Counted from the first letter of the stretch, positions 8,706-18,116 are shown. The stretch: DNA of 64,000 bases from an uncultured Desulfobulbus sp. (GCF_963665445.1 NZ_OY762276.1:4024601-4088600), one strand, 5' to 3'. The notes: generated by a model from the sequence alone, not told the origin. Translations and numbers: made by a program.

Positions 8706-9770
8706 ATGTCCATTCTCGTCACCGGAGGTGCGGGGTTTATCGGCAGCAATTTTGTGCTCGACTGGCTAGCTCAATCCGATGAACCGGTCATCAATCTCGA
8801 TAAACTGACCTATGCCGGCAACCTGGAAAATCTGACCTCCCTTGACCAGGATGACCGGCACATCTTTATCCAGGGCGATATCTGCGATCGGGAACTCGTC
8901 GACCGATTGCTTGTGCAGCATCGCCCCCGGGCCGTCATCCATTTTGCCGCCGAAAGCCATGTGGACCGCAGCATCCACGGTCCCAGCGACTTCATGCGCA
9001 CCAACATCGACGGCACCTTTGTCCTGCTCGAAGCGGCCCGCCATTTCTGGACCGACCTGAATGCGACCGCGCAACACAACTTCCGTTTTCACCACGTCAG
9101 CACCGATGAGGTCTACGGGTCTCTCCAACCGCACGATCCGCCCTTCACCGAAACCAGTCTGTATCAGCCCAACAGCCCCTATTCCTCCAGCAAGGCGGCC
9201 AGTGACCACCTGGTTCGCGCCTGGCACCACACCTACGGCCTGCCGGTCACGACCAGCAACTGCTCCAACAACTACGGACCCTACCAGTTTCCGGAAAAGC
9301 TCATCCCCCTGATCATCGCCAACGCCCTTTGCGGAAAGCCGCTGCCGATTTACGGCGATGGACTCCAGGTTCGCGACTGGCTCTATGTCCAAGATCACTG
9401 CACCGCAATCCGGCGGGTTCTTGAGGCAGGGCAAGTGGGGGAGGTGTACAATATAGGGGGCTGGAACGAGATGGCCAACATCGAGATCGTCAAGCAGGTC
9501 ATCGCCATCCTCGATGAGATGCGGCCAGCCCCTGCGGGCAGCTATGGACGTCTGATCTCCTATGTCACCGATCGTCCCGGTCATGACCGGCGCTACGCCA
9601 TCGATGCCCGCAAGATCGAACAGCAACTCGGTTGGCGGCCGGCAGAGACCTTTAGCACCGGTATCCGCAAAACCGTGCAGTGGTATCTTGCGCAGCAAGA
9701 TTGGGTGCAGCGCATTAGCAGCGGGGAATACCGCAACTGGATTGCACGACAGTATGGGGAAAATCAATGA
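8706..9770 (+). CDS. rfbB: dTDP-glucose 4,6-dehydratase
   Basis: RfbB converts dTDP-glucose to dTDP-4-keto-6-deoxyglucose, the second step toward dTDP-L-rhamnose. The 354-residue short-chain dehydrogenase has the NAD-binding '[10 protein letters not shown]' near residue 7, the catalytic 'STDEVYG' and '[10 protein letters not shown]' (YxxxK), plus the family-specific '[14 protein letters not shown]'. AGAGG (8695-8699) lies 6 nt before the ATG. It is the first gene of a compact rfbBDAC operon; the next start overlaps its stop (ATGA). Confidence 0.97.
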   Translation: MSILVTGGAGFIGSNFVLDWLAQSDEPVINLDKLTYAGNLENLTSLDQDDRHIFIQGDICDRELVDRLLVQHRPRAVIHFAAESHVDRSIHGPSDFMRTNIDGTFVLLEAARHFWTDLNATAQHNFRFHHVSTDEVYGSLQPHDPPFTETSLYQPNSPYSSSKAASDHLVRAWHHTYGLPVTTSNCSNNYGPYQFPEKLIPLIIANALCGKPLPIYGDGLQVRDWLYVQDHCTAIRRVLEAGQVGEVYNIGGWNEMANIEIVKQVIAILDEMRPAPAGSYGRLISYVTDRPGHDRRYAIDARKIEQQLGWRPAETFSTGIRKTVQWYLAQQDWVQRISSGEYRNWIARQYGENQ

Positions 9771-10654
9771 ACATCTTGCTGACCGGTAAAAACGGGCAAC
9801 TGGGATTTGAGCTGCGGCGGGCGCTCGCCCCCTTGGGCCGGATTTTTGCCTTTGACCAGGAAGAATGCAACCTGGCGGATCCCGAATCCATCCGCCGCCT
9901 GATTCGTGAGGTCCAGCCGGATTGCCTCATCAATCCTGCCGCCTACACCGCTGTCGATCGCGCTGAAAGCGAACCGGAGTTGGCCAAGGCCGTCAATACG
10001 ACAGCGGTTGCCATAATGGGCGAGGAGGCCGAGCGGCTGGGCGCCTGGGTGATCCATTACTCCACCGATTACGTCTTTGACGGATCCAGCCCAAGCCCCT
10101 ACGTTGAAACCGATCCGACCAACCCGATCAATGTCTATGGCCTGACCAAACGCGACGGCGATATAGCCTTGCAGGACGTCTGTCGCCGGCATCTCATTTT
10201 TCGCACCAGCTGGGTGGTCGGGGCCCACGGCAACAATTTCGCCAAAACCATGCTCCGCCTGGCTGGCGAGCGCGACAGCCTCAGTATCGTCGCCGATCAG
10301 TTCGGCGCTCCCACCTCCGCCTCACTGTTGGCCGATATTACCGCACAGATCGTCGGACAAGCCAAACGCGAGGGACTGGAGACCATTCCCTTTGGCCTCT
10401 ACAATCTCACCAACGCAGGTTTCACCTCCTGGCATGGCTATGCCTGCCATGTCCTTGCCCAGGCCATCAAAAAGGGTGTTTCGCTCAAGGTGCAACCGGA
10501 GATGGTCAAGGCAATTACCACTGCCGATTATCCGCTCCCGGCCAAACGTCCGGCCAACTCCCAACTGGACACCTCGCTTTTTCAGTCGACCTTCGGCCTC
10601 AAACTTCCGGATTGGCAACAGGGCATAGACCATATTCTCGAACAGATACTCTGA
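9767..10654 (+). CDS. rfbD: dTDP-4-dehydrorhamnose reductase
   Basis: RfbD reduces dTDP-4-keto-L-rhamnose to dTDP-L-rhamnose with NAD(P)H, the last step of the pathway. The 295-residue extended SDR starts '[16 protein letters not shown]' with its GxxGxxG dinucleotide loop. It carries 'STDYVFDG' and the catalytic 'YGLTK' YxxxK motif, and the family '[13 protein letters not shown]'. It overlaps rfbB by four bases (ATGA) and is followed 2 bp later by rfbA, so translational coupling is likely. Confidence 0.95.
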   Translation: MNILLTGKNGQLGFELRRALAPLGRIFAFDQEECNLADPESIRRLIREVQPDCLINPAAYTAVDRAESEPELAKAVNTTAVAIMGEEAERLGAWVIHYSTDYVFDGSSPSPYVETDPTNPINVYGLTKRDGDIALQDVCRRHLIFRTSWVVGAHGNNFAKTMLRLAGERDSLSIVADQFGAPTSASLLADITAQIVGQAKREGLETIPFGLYNLTNAGFTSWHGYACHVLAQAIKKGVSLKVQPEMVKAITTADYPLPAKRPANSQLDTSLFQSTFGLKLPDWQQGIDHILEQIL

Positions 10655-10656
10655 TC

Positions 10657-11541
10657 ATGCAAACACGCAAAGGCATCATCCTCGCAGGCGGCTCCGGCAC
10701 CCGGCTCTATCCGGTTACCCAGGCTCTTTCCAAGCAACTGCTCCCGGTCTACGACAAGCCCATGGTCTACTACCCGCTTTCGACCCTGATGCTGGCGGGT
10801 ATCCGGGATATCCTGCTCATCTCCACCCCTGACGATACGCCTCGCTTTGCGGCCTTGCTCGATGATGGCAGTCAATGGGGGCTCCGTATAGAATACGCTG
10901 TCCAGCCCTCCCCCGGCGGGTTGGCCCAGGCCTTTCTCATTGGCGAGACGTTCCTGGATGGAGCGCCTTCAGCACTGGTCTTGGGCGACAATGTCTTTTA
11001 CGGTCACGATTTTCACCGCCTTTTACGCCACGCGCAAGATCAAGAACAGGGGGCAACCGTGTTTGTCTACCATGTGCAAGATCCTGAGCGGTATGGTGTT
11101 GCCGAGTTCGATGCCACCGGCACGGTGATCTCCTTGGAAGAAAAGCCGGTGCAGCCCAAATCCAACTACGCAGTGACCGGCCTCTACTTCTACGATGGTC
11201 AGGCCCCCGAGCTGGCTAAGTCGCTCCAGCCTTCGGCTCGTGGTGAACTGGAGATAACCGATCTCAACCGACTCTATCTTGAAAAAGGGCAACTCCAGGT
11301 GGAAAAAATGGGTCGTGGTTATGCCTGGCTTGATACCGGCACCCACGCCTCGTTGCTCGATGCGGGCCAGTTCATCGCCACCCTCGAACAACGCCAGGGC
11401 CTCAAGGTGGCCTGCCCGGAAGAGCTTGCCTATCGCCAAGGCTGGATAGACACAACACAGCTGGAGCGTTTGGCGCAACCGCTTTTAAAAAGCGGATATG
11501 GTCAATATCTCCTTAAAATTATGCAACAAAAGGTCTTTTGA
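10657..11541 (+). CDS. rfbA: Glucose-1-phosphate thymidylyltransferase
   Basis: RfbA joins glucose-1-phosphate and dTTP to make dTDP-glucose, the first step of rhamnose nucleotide-sugar synthesis. The signature is '[16 protein letters not shown]' at the N-terminus with '[18 protein letters not shown]', followed by 'LGDNVFYG' and 'EEKP'. I chose the ATG at 10657 (294 residues). An in-frame upstream start at 10612 would lie inside rfbD and add 15 residues not seen in the family. It overlaps rfbC by one base in TGATGA fashion. Confidence 0.96.
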   Translation: MQTRKGIILAGGSGTRLYPVTQALSKQLLPVYDKPMVYYPLSTLMLAGIRDILLISTPDDTPRFAALLDDGSQWGLRIEYAVQPSPGGLAQAFLIGETFLDGAPSALVLGDNVFYGHDFHRLLRHAQDQEQGATVFVYHVQDPERYGVAEFDATGTVISLEEKPVQPKSNYAVTGLYFYDGQAPELAKSLQPSARGELEITDLNRLYLEKGQLQVEKMGRGYAWLDTGTHASLLDAGQFIATLEQRQGLKVACPEELAYRQGWIDTTQLERLAQPLLKSGYGQYLLKIMQQKVF

Positions 11542-12086
11542 TGAATGTGACACCACTTACGATTCCCGAGGTGGTTCTTCTTGCACCCAAGGTTTTCGGG
11601 GATGATCGCGGCTTTTTTTTCGAAAGTTTCAACCAACGGCAATTCAATGAAGCGGTGCAGCGGGAGGTCAGCTTTGTGCAGGACAACCACTCCCGCTCGG
11701 CACAGTATGTGCTTCGTGGCCTCCATTACCAAATCCAACAGACTCAAGGAAAATTGGTGCGGGTGATTGCAGGGGAAGTTTTCGATGTGGCTGTCGATAT
11801 CCGAAAAAATTCGCCGACGTTCGGTCAATGGGTGGGCGAACGGTTATCAGCCGACAACAAAAAACAGCTGTGGATACCTGAAGGTTTTGCCCACGGATTT
11901 GTTGTCCTCAGCGAAACCGCAGAGTTTCTCTACAAAACCACCGATTACTATGCGCCCCAGTTTGAGCGGACCCTTCTTTGGAATGACCCGACCTTAGGGA
12001 TCGACTGGCAAATCGATCAGGCGCCGATGCTCTCAACAAAGGATCAGCGGGGGACGCCCTTGCACCAGGCGGAAGTGTTCAACTGA
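11541..12086 (+). CDS. rfbC: dTDP-4-dehydrorhamnose 3,5-epimerase
   Basis: RfbC epimerises C3 and C5 of dTDP-4-keto-6-deoxyglucose. The 181-residue cupin-like protein has the conserved 'FFESFNQRQFNEA', 'SFVQDNHSRS', 'VLRGLHYQ' (catalytic His) and 'WIPEGFAHGF' motifs. The ATG overlaps the rfbA stop. AAAGG about 8 nt upstream serves as ribosome-binding site. Together with rfbB, rfbD and rfbA it completes dTDP-L-rhamnose synthesis, which presumably feeds the glycan cluster from 18 kb onward. Confidence 0.96.
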   Translation: MNVTPLTIPEVVLLAPKVFGDDRGFFFESFNQRQFNEAVQREVSFVQDNHSRSAQYVLRGLHYQIQQTQGKLVRVIAGEVFDVAVDIRKNSPTFGQWVGERLSADNKKQLWIPEGFAHGFVVLSETAEFLYKTTDYYAPQFERTLLWNDPTLGIDWQIDQAPMLSTKDQRGTPLHQAEVFN

Positions 12087-12088
12087 TC

Positions 12089-12394
12089 ATGCCCCTCCCC
12101 TGCCTGGAATTTCTTGCCGACGGTTCGATCGCCTTGCGCCTCCATGTCCAGCCTCGAGCATCCTCGAACGCACTCTCTGGACTGCAGGGGGATATGCTCA
12201 AACTGCGTCTGACCACGCCCCCGGTTGACGGCAAGGCCAACAAGGCGGTCATCGCCTTCCTCGCCAAACTCTTTCACCTGCCGAAATCCGCCTTTGTGCT
12301 CAAGAGCGGCCATCAGAGTCGCAACAAGATCATTGTCATTCAAGGAATTGATATGGAACAGGTCTGTACCATTCTCAATTCGCAACTGCCTTGA
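12089..12394 (+). CDS. YggU family (DUF167) protein
   Basis: This small 101-residue alpha/beta protein of the DUF167/YggU family has no agreed biochemical function. The family hallmark is visible in 'LHVQPRASSNAL', 'PPVDGKANKAVIAFLAK' and 'SGHQSRNKIIVI'. It follows rfbC by 2 bp, so it is probably translated from the rfb transcript. In many genomes it lies next to yggT. Here the rfb operon sits between yggT and yggU, as if it had been inserted into a former yggT-yggU unit; that is inference from gene order only. Confidence 0.85.
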   Translation: MPLPCLEFLADGSIALRLHVQPRASSNALSGLQGDMLKLRLTTPPVDGKANKAVIAFLAKLFHLPKSAFVLKSGHQSRNKIIVIQGIDMEQVCTILNSQLP

Positions 12395-12443
12395 CGCGGA
12401 GCGGCTGGCAATCCGACCAATTTGCATTCCCTAAGGAGATCTC

Positions 12444-13121
12444 ATGAAAAAATTGATCCTGGCTAACTGGAAAGCCAACCTAGCGCCGGAACGGGCGCTG
12501 CAGTGGGTTGATCTTTTTGCAATGGCCTATACACCGCGATCCGAGGTGGAGGTGATCCTTGCGGTACCGACACTCATTTTGGAACAGGTGGCGCGTACAA
12601 CATCCCGTCTTGCAGGCGTCTCCCTTGCTGTTCAGTCCATCTCCGCCTATCCCCAGGGCAGTTACACTGGTTCGACCCCTGCGGCATGGATTCGCGGCCT
12701 GGCCGAGTATTCGCTTCTCGGTCACCGGGAACGACGTCGTTATTTTCATGAAACAGTGCAGGATGTCGCCCGCCAGGCCTACGAGTCTTTAAGCGAAGAG
12801 CTGCAACCAATCATCTGTATCGACAAGGATTCCCTGGGGTCACAAACTGCGGCCATGGCGGCGGAGGAGCTTGACCATCTGATCTGGGCATATACGCCGG
12901 AAACACCGGCAACCTTTGAAATGGCGAGGAGTCTATCGGATATAGCGGCTATCCTTCCAAAAATTGCACAGAAGACGGACAACAGGCCAGTCCTCTATGG
13001 CGGCGGGGTCACAGTTGAAAACGCCGCCTCACTGTGCAAGGTAACAGGGCTGAGCGGTGTGATGTTGGGAAAAGGGTGTCTTGACGCAACTGCTTTTGCG
13101 GCAATGCTCAACCGTGTATAG
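12444..13121 (+). CDS. Divergent triosephosphate-isomerase-like protein lacking the catalytic Glu
   Basis: The fold family is clear: 'LANWKANL' contains the substrate-binding Lys (K10), 'LLGHRERRRYFHE' contains the electrophile His (H94), and 'LYGGGVTVENA' matches phosphate loop 7/8. However, the loop-6 motif, normally AYEPVWAIGTG with the catalytic base Glu, reads 'AYTPETPATFE' here: the Glu position is Thr151 and the loop is shortened. At 225 residues it is shorter than typical bacterial TIM (about 250) and near archaeal TIM length, but archaeal enzymes keep the Glu. Ordinary isomerase activity is therefore doubtful. E153, two residues on, could conceivably substitute. AAGGAGA precedes the ATG. 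It follows yggU by 49 bp. Confidence 0.75.
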   Translation: MKKLILANWKANLAPERALQWVDLFAMAYTPRSEVEVILAVPTLILEQVARTTSRLAGVSLAVQSISAYPQGSYTGSTPAAWIRGLAEYSLLGHRERRRYFHETVQDVARQAYESLSEELQPIICIDKDSLGSQTAAMAAEELDHLIWAYTPETPATFEMARSLSDIAAILPKIAQKTDNRPVLYGGGVTVENAASLCKVTGLSGVMLGKGCLDATAFAAMLNRV

Positions 13122-13237
13122 TAGGGATTATTGTTGCCGGCCTCCCGTCACGGTGGGCAAACAAAAAACGCTTGCGCCCCTACGGGAGCGTCCGTTGCCG
13201 AGGCAAAGCAACATGGACAGTGCCTTTAGCTGAACAG

Positions 13238-13319
13238 CGAGATCCCTCACCTCGTTCGGGATGACACACGGGAAAGCGGCTCTTCTACGATGTCATCTCG
13301 AACCAAGAGAGTAATCTCG
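13238..13319. repeat. Inverted repeat of the 'GAGATC...TCGGGATGACA' type
   Basis: Two 29-bp arms at 13238-13266 and 13291-13319 are imperfect reverse complements (one begins CGAGATCCCTCAC, the other ends GTAATCTCG), separated by 24 bp. This resembles the small palindromic intergenic repeats with a 'GTCATCTCGAAC' core found in many bacterial genomes. It lies between the convergent ends of the TIM-like gene and htpX, so it could also act as a bidirectional stem-loop. Confidence 0.6.
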
Positions 13320-13363
13320 TCATCCATGGAACAATCAGATGGGCCAACGCCTCTTACCATCGC

Positions 13364-14200
13364 TTACATGGATAATAACCGGCGGATTCGCTCTTCCATG
13401 GGGGGATGGGTGGAAAAAAGCGAGGCAATCGTGCCGCCACTCAGGGGGTTGACGATATACATCTGTGCCGAAGCCGGGTTGACATCCATCGGTCGTTGCG
13501 CGTTGTAATTGGCGAGTTTATTCAACGCACTGGCTAACGACTTAGGATGGCCGCAAATCTCCGCTCCGGTGGCGTCGGCGAGGTACTCACGGCTGCGCGA
13601 GATAGCCATTTGGATCAAAGTGGCCGCCAACGGCGCAACAATCATCATTACCAGGGTTGCCAGCGGATTGCTCCCCTCTTCATCGTCGCCCCGCCCACCA
13701 CCGAAGATCATGGCCCACTGCGCCATACTTGCCAGATAGGAAATAGCACCTGCCATCACTGCGGCAATCGATCCGATTAGAATATCGCGATTTTTTATAT
13801 GGCCGAGTTCATGGGCGATAACGCCTTCCAACTCGTAGCGGTCCAGGACCTGTAAAATACCGGTTGTCACGGCAACGGCGGCATGCTCGGGGTTACGGCC
13901 AGTGGCAAAGGCATTGGGCGTGGGATCATCCACCACATAGACCTTGGGTTTGGGAAGCCCTGCCCGGGCAGCCAGATTGGCAATCAGTGCATGCAGATCC
14001 GGCGCTTCCCCAACGGAGACCTCCCGTGCACGGTTCATGGCCAAAGCCATCTTATCCGAATTCCAGTAGGCAAAAAAATTGAGGCCGACCGCCAGGAGCA
14101 AGGCGATCATCATCCCCTGGCGTCCTCCCATGGCTTGGCCTGCCACCATAAAAAGCGCTGTCAAAGCCGCCATGAGCATGAAAGTCTTCATCGTGTTCAT
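13364..14200 (-). CDS. htpX: Membrane zinc metalloprotease HtpX
   Basis: HtpX is an inner-membrane M48 protease that helps degrade misfolded membrane proteins. The 278-residue protein has two N-terminal membrane segments (about residues 7-45), the zinc-binding HELGH at residues 130-134 with the active site facing the cytosol, two further hydrophobic segments (about 140-195), the third-ligand region 'SREYLADATGAEI', and the C-terminal 'FSTHPPMEERIRRL'. Length and order match the family. It is last of four minus-strand genes (prsT, hpt, elbB, htpX), but a terminator-like hairpin lies before it, so it probably has its own promoter. Confidence 0.95.
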   Translation of the reverse strand: MNTMKTFMLMAALTALFMVAGQAMGGRQGMMIALLLAVGLNFFAYWNSDKMALAMNRAREVSVGEAPDLHALIANLAARAGLPKPKVYVVDDPTPNAFATGRNPEHAAVAVTTGILQVLDRYELEGVIAHELGHIKNRDILIGSIAAVMAGAISYLASMAQWAMIFGGGRGDDEEGSNPLATLVMMIVAPLAATLIQMAISRSREYLADATGAEICGHPKSLASALNKLANYNAQRPMDVNPASAQMYIVNPLSGGTIASLFSTHPPMEERIRRLLSM

Positions 14201-14290
14201 GGTTTTTTTCTCATTTGTTGTGATGTCTTAAAAAAGGAGAATTTTCTCGTATAGCATTGCGCTACAAGATAAGCGGCCGCAGGCCGTAGT

Positions 14291-14324
14291 CAAGAAAAGG
14301 GAGCCCGCAAAAGCGAACTCCCTT
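14291..14324 (-). terminator. Terminator of elbB
   Basis: On the minus strand the stem AAGGGAG...CTCCCTT (14297-14324), extended by an inner GC-rich pairing, is followed by TTCTT. It lies about 40 bp beyond the elbB stop and before htpX. Confidence 0.6.
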
Positions 14325-14361
14325 GAAAAATTGCATCGTTCTAATGCGAAAGGAACATCCC

Positions 14362-15018
14362 TTAGGAGATCATCTCCAAGACTGCTTGGACCACACGATC
14401 AGCTCCTTCACCGATCTGATCGACACGGGAATTGAGCATGTAACAGGGGGTTGTGACGATCTTATTGTCCTGATCAACAGCGATTTCCCCCTGCATGGTC
14501 GGTTGATGCCGGGCCCCCATGGCACTCAGGTTTTCGGCAGTCCCGCTATCCTGGCCGATGGTCAAGGTCCCCTTACCAAGAACCTTGGCTAGGATAACCG
14601 GAGCAATGCACAGGGCACCGATGGGCTTTCCAGCTTTGTGCATGGCCTTGATTGCATTGGCCACATCACTGTTGACCGTACATTTGGGGCCGTCAAAGGC
14701 ATAGCTGCTCAAATTCTTGGCCGCCCCGAATCCGCCAGGGATAATCAGGGCATCGGCAGAATCTGGATTAAAGGTAGCAAGGGCGGCAATTTTGCCTCGA
14801 GCAATGCGCGCCGATTCGATCAACACGTTGCGCTGCTCGTTCATTTCCTGACCGGTTATGTGATTGAGCACGTGATGTTGTTTGATATCAGGAGCGTAGC
14901 ACTGAAATTCAGCGCCATTTTTATGAATAGCCCACAGGGTTAAGGTCGCCTCGTGAATTTCCGCGCCGTCCTGATGCCCGCATCCTGAAAGGATCACGGC
15001 TATATTTCTTTTCTGCAT
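14362..15018 (-). CDS. elbB: ElbB-like glyoxalase of the DJ-1/PfpI superfamily
   Basis: ElbB proteins are class I glutamine-amidotransferase-like folds with glyoxalase III activity, historically linked to isoprenoid metabolism. The 218-residue protein has 'VILSGCGHQDGAEIHEA' at the start, 'ALIIPGGFGAAKNLSSYA' and the nucleophile elbow 'GALCIAPVIL' with its Cys. I start at 15018 because GGAGG lies 5 nt upstream of that ATG. An ATG 12 bp further upstream overlaps that ribosome-binding site and is less likely. It is downstream of hpt on the same strand, with a hairpin in the short gap. Confidence 0.88.
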   Translation of the reverse strand: MQKRNIAVILSGCGHQDGAEIHEATLTLWAIHKNGAEFQCYAPDIKQHHVLNHITGQEMNEQRNVLIESARIARGKIAALATFNPDSADALIIPGGFGAAKNLSSYAFDGPKCTVNSDVANAIKAMHKAGKPIGALCIAPVILAKVLGKGTLTIGQDSGTAENLSAMGARHQPTMQGEIAVDQDNKIVTTPCYMLNSRVDQIGEGADRVVQAVLEMIS

Positions 15019-15050
15019 ACTGTCCTCCATAAAAGAAGGTCCTTAGCTTA

Positions 15051-15073
15051 GCTGCTCCGCAAAGCGGAGAAGC
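15051..15073. other. GC-rich hairpin between hpt and elbB
   Basis: A short stem CTCCGC-AAA-GCGGAG (15055-15069), extendable on both sides by GCT/AGC, lies between the hpt stop and the elbB start. No U-tract follows on either strand, so it is more likely an mRNA-stabilising or attenuating hairpin than a classical terminator. Confidence 0.45.
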
Positions 15074-15080
15074 CCTTATG

Positions 15081-15614
15081 TTATTTTTCCAATGAATAGA
15101 TCGCCGGCAGGTTGCGGTATCGTTCAGCGCAATCCAAACCGTAGCCGACCAGAAATCCGTGATCAAGGGCAAATCCGACATAATCAACAACAACAGGTGT
15201 CTGACGACGCTCTGCCTTATCAATGAGAGAGCATATTTTGACCGAGTTGGCAGCACACTTATGGAAATGATCCTGAAGCCAGGCCATCGTTGTCCCGGTA
15301 TCGACGATGTCCTCGACAAGGAGGACATCCTTGCCCTTCAGATCCAATTTCGGCTCCATGAGTAGCCGAATCGATCCAGAGGATTCGGTCGAGTCGCCAT
15401 AACTGGCGACTCGAATAAAATCGATTTCCACATCCAGCTGAATGGCTCGGCAGAGGTCTGCGGCAAAAATAAAGGCGCCGTTCAACACCCCAAGGAGAAC
15501 CAATGATTTCCCCTGATAGTCTGCGGTAATGACTCTTCCGAGCTCCGTAATTCGCTCACACAGTTGCAAGGAGCTGATCAGTACTGTTTTTGATTCCTCG
15601 ACCTGTGGCTGCAT
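15081..15614 (-). CDS. hpt: Hypoxanthine phosphoribosyltransferase
   Basis: Hpt salvages hypoxanthine or guanine with PRPP. The 177-residue protein has the PRPP-binding motif 'VLLVEDIVDTGTTMA' and the flexible-loop region 'RVASYGDST', plus the C-terminal 'VDYVGFALDHGFLVGYGLD' purine-binding segment. I use the ATG at 15614 (protein starts 'MQPQVEESK'). A longer frame begins upstream, but its first 24 residues would overlap the end of prsT and are not family-like. GGGGAG lies about 10 nt upstream. It follows prsT by 19 bp and is probably co-transcribed. Confidence 0.93.
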   Translation of the reverse strand: MQPQVEESKTVLISSLQLCERITELGRVITADYQGKSLVLLGVLNGAFIFAADLCRAIQLDVEIDFIRVASYGDSTESSGSIRLLMEPKLDLKGKDVLLVEDIVDTGTTMAWLQDHFHKCAANSVKICSLIDKAERRQTPVVVDYVGFALDHGFLVGYGLDCAERYRNLPAIYSLEK

Positions 15615-15633
15615 GGTTGTGGGCTCCCCAGGA

Positions 15634-17928
15634 TTATTCGCTCTGCCACTTTTGCAGGGTGGCAGCGGCTTCACTCTTTTCAGCAAAAGGCTGGGTTTGC
15701 GCCAGGGTCTTTTTCATCTCTTCCATGGCCTCCTGCTTCTTCCCCTCTCCGTAAAGCGCCAAGGCGAGATGGTAACGCAGCACAGGCATGTTGGCATCCT
15801 TCTCGACCGCCTGGACAAATTCGTTGCGGGCAAGGCTGTACGAACCGCGCTTGTAATGCACCCACCCCAAGGTATCGATGATGTGGACATCATCGGGTTT
15901 CTGCTGCTTGGCAATCATGGCCAACCGGAGCGCTTCCCCTAAGTCGGGATCGTTGCTTTCAGCAATCATCCAGGCAAGGTTGTTTGCAGCCGGTGCAAAT
16001 TCCGGGTTGATATCCAATGCTTTTTTATAGGCATCTTGGGCGAGATCCGCTTTTCCAGTCTGTTCGTAAATACTTCCCAGGCCCATATAGGCCCCGATGG
16101 CCTTCGGTTGCTTCGCCAGTAAATTCTGATACTCGGCAATAGCCTGATCCGTCTTTCCCTGGCGCGTGAGAATAAGGGCACTCATGGCATAGGGCTGCGG
16201 ATTGTTGGGATCAAGCTCCTGAGCCTTGTTGTAGTAAGTCAATGCCTCGTTGGGCTGCTTATCGCCAAGATAAAGATTGGCTAAAAGGATGTGAAGCCCC
16301 CCACTGTTCGGGGCTTTTTCAAGCTGCGCCTTGGTCAACTTGATCAAATCACCTTGGGAAGCCCCATCCTTTTTGGCAATCTGCAGCAAAAATGTAAAGG
16401 CCTTAGCGTTATTGGGTTGTTTCTCCAGCAGATCCTCAAAGACCTGCTTTGCTTTTCCCTCTTGTTTCAACCCCATATAGGCAAGTCCGAGACTCCCCAA
16501 CACCTCGACATTATCTGGAACTTTAGCATGTAACTCGCTGAACATTTTTTCAGCGGTGTCGTAGTCTTTAGAAAATAAAACAGCTCTTGCCAAAGTGAGC
16601 GCAGCATGGAAATCACGTGGATTAAGTTTGAGGGCAATGGCTGCTTCTTGTTTGGCCGTTTCGTAATTTCCGTCCTGAAGGGACAGAATTGCTAGCATTG
16701 AGTGTGCCTTGCTATAAGCTGGACTGTTTTTTATGGCCTCATTCAAAGCTTCCATAGCCAATTTGTTATCTCTGAGGTTGCTGTGGGCAACAGCTTTGAC
16801 AAAGAACAGTTCACCCCATTTGGGGTAATCTCCAAGAAGCCTGTTGACAATATCCAGTGCTTCCTGGTTTTTCCCCTCTTTCAGATAAAATTTGGCCTGA
16901 ACAAGTTGAGCGACAGCATTTTTTTGATTAGCTTTAAGTGCCTTATCAAGTGTCTCACGTGATTTGTCAAATTTTCCGGTATCAAAATAAAAGTTTGCGA
17001 GCTGAGGCTCTACTTCTTCAGGTTTATCAGCCGATTGAAGTGCCTCCTGGTATATACGTTCAGCCTCGACAATTTTCCCTTTTTGAGTGTAGAATTCGGC
17101 AATGCTCAGCTTCAACTTGGTATTTTTGGGATCTATTGCCAATGCCTTGGTAAGATGCTGCTCTGCAGCGTCAATGTCATTTTCACGTAATTCAATTGCA
17201 GCCATCTGCAGGTAGGGCTGGGAAGAGTCCGGAAAAGCTACCGTCATTTTTTGAAGGAGCCCCTTGGCTTTTTCATTTTCCTTCTGTTCCGTATAAAAGC
17301 CAACAAGCGTTGCGTAATTAATAATTTTATTCCTATCAAGTTCAAGTGCTTTGAGCAGCGCCTGTTCAGTACCGGTATAATCTTTTTTGCTATTTAAAAT
17401 ACGTCCTTTGATAAGGTATAGACGGTCGCTGGCAGGGTCGACGTCAATGGCTTTGTTGATTGCCTCAAGCGCCTTCTCTGTATTGCCGTCGATCTGCTCA
17501 ATATTGGCAAGCAGGGCCAGAGCGTCTTTGTTAGTGGGAGCTTGCGTCAACACAATTTCAATGTTACGACGGGCGTCATCCTTTTTCTTGGCCAGCAGAT
17601 AGAATTCTGCGGTCTTAATTTGCGCATCTAAATTTTTGGGATCAAGTGTTGCCGCCCTCTGCAACTCACCAAAAGCCTGGCGGGCTTCTCCTGTTTTCAG
17701 ATAGAGCAAACCGAGTTGGTAGCGGGCATCGGCGAATTTAGGATCTGCCTGAATGGCATTACGAAATTCGATAATAGCCTCATTGTCTTTGTTCTGTTCC
17801 AGATACGCCATAGCCTTTTTGTAATGTTCTTCCTTACCTTTTCCGGAATCAGAGCACCCCGAAGCAGAAAGAATAAAAAAAATCGATAGAAAAACAAGGG
17901 CATAGGAAAAAAGTTTTTTTGAGTGCAT
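15634..17928 (-). CDS. prsT: TPR lipoprotein of the PEP-CTERM/exosortase system (PrsT-like)
   Basis: The 764-residue protein has a lipoprotein signal peptide with lipobox 'LSASGC' (C25), then essentially back-to-back tetratricopeptide repeats to the end, for example 'AIIEFRNAIQADPKFADARYQLGLLYL' split over helix pairs. Size, lipobox and repeat content match the large TPR lipoprotein that accompanies exosortase and exopolysaccharide genes (PrsT family). It probably anchors in the outer membrane facing the periplasm as an assembly scaffold; the exact role is not known. GGAG lies 5 nt before the ATG. It is divergent from the Wza-like export gene, so one regulatory region may control both. The exosortase itself is about 26 kb away. 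Confidence 0.82.
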   Translation of the reverse strand: MHSKKLFSYALVFLSIFFILSASGCSDSGKGKEEHYKKAMAYLEQNKDNEAIIEFRNAIQADPKFADARYQLGLLYLKTGEARQAFGELQRAATLDPKNLDAQIKTAEFYLLAKKKDDARRNIEIVLTQAPTNKDALALLANIEQIDGNTEKALEAINKAIDVDPASDRLYLIKGRILNSKKDYTGTEQALLKALELDRNKIINYATLVGFYTEQKENEKAKGLLQKMTVAFPDSSQPYLQMAAIELRENDIDAAEQHLTKALAIDPKNTKLKLSIAEFYTQKGKIVEAERIYQEALQSADKPEEVEPQLANFYFDTGKFDKSRETLDKALKANQKNAVAQLVQAKFYLKEGKNQEALDIVNRLLGDYPKWGELFFVKAVAHSNLRDNKLAMEALNEAIKNSPAYSKAHSMLAILSLQDGNYETAKQEAAIALKLNPRDFHAALTLARAVLFSKDYDTAEKMFSELHAKVPDNVEVLGSLGLAYMGLKQEGKAKQVFEDLLEKQPNNAKAFTFLLQIAKKDGASQGDLIKLTKAQLEKAPNSGGLHILLANLYLGDKQPNEALTYYNKAQELDPNNPQPYAMSALILTRQGKTDQAIAEYQNLLAKQPKAIGAYMGLGSIYEQTGKADLAQDAYKKALDINPEFAPAANNLAWMIAESNDPDLGEALRLAMIAKQQKPDDVHIIDTLGWVHYKRGSYSLARNEFVQAVEKDANMPVLRYHLALALYGEGKKQEAMEEMKKTLAQTQPFAEKSEAAATLQKWQSE

Positions 17929-18087
17929 AACTGCTCCACAGAGGTAGGAAGATTGTCTATTATGCGTATCAGAGCGTGAGGGGGCGTATAAGTCAAGAAT
18001 CCGATGGTGAAATTCGAAGGCCTATACGCACCTGGACGCCTATCCGTTCACAATAAAGCAAAAAAAGCTGTTTTAAATATTTTTACT

Positions 18088-18116
18088 TTGAACTATTGTT
18101 TTTATGTATGTAGCAT
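18088..18116 (+). promoter_or_regulatory. Candidate promoter of the glycan cluster in the prsT/export divergent region
   Basis: The AT-rich 234-bp divergent region contains TTGAAC (18088-18093), a 17-bp spacer and TAGCAT (18111-18116), each 4 of 6 consensus, about 47 bp before the export-gene start. On the minus strand a perfect TTGACA (18126-18121) could serve prsT, but its -10 is poor. This is weak, pattern-only evidence. Confidence 0.3.

Noticed and set aside
8766..9767. 333-codon open frame antisense to rfbB
   Set aside because: rfbB is certain on the plus strand; the antisense frame shows no motif or ribosome-binding site.
15634..17928. Possible tandem repeat or CRISPR-like signal in prsT
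   Set aside because: Periodicity comes from TPR-coding units of about 102 bp and has no direct spacer-repeat pattern.
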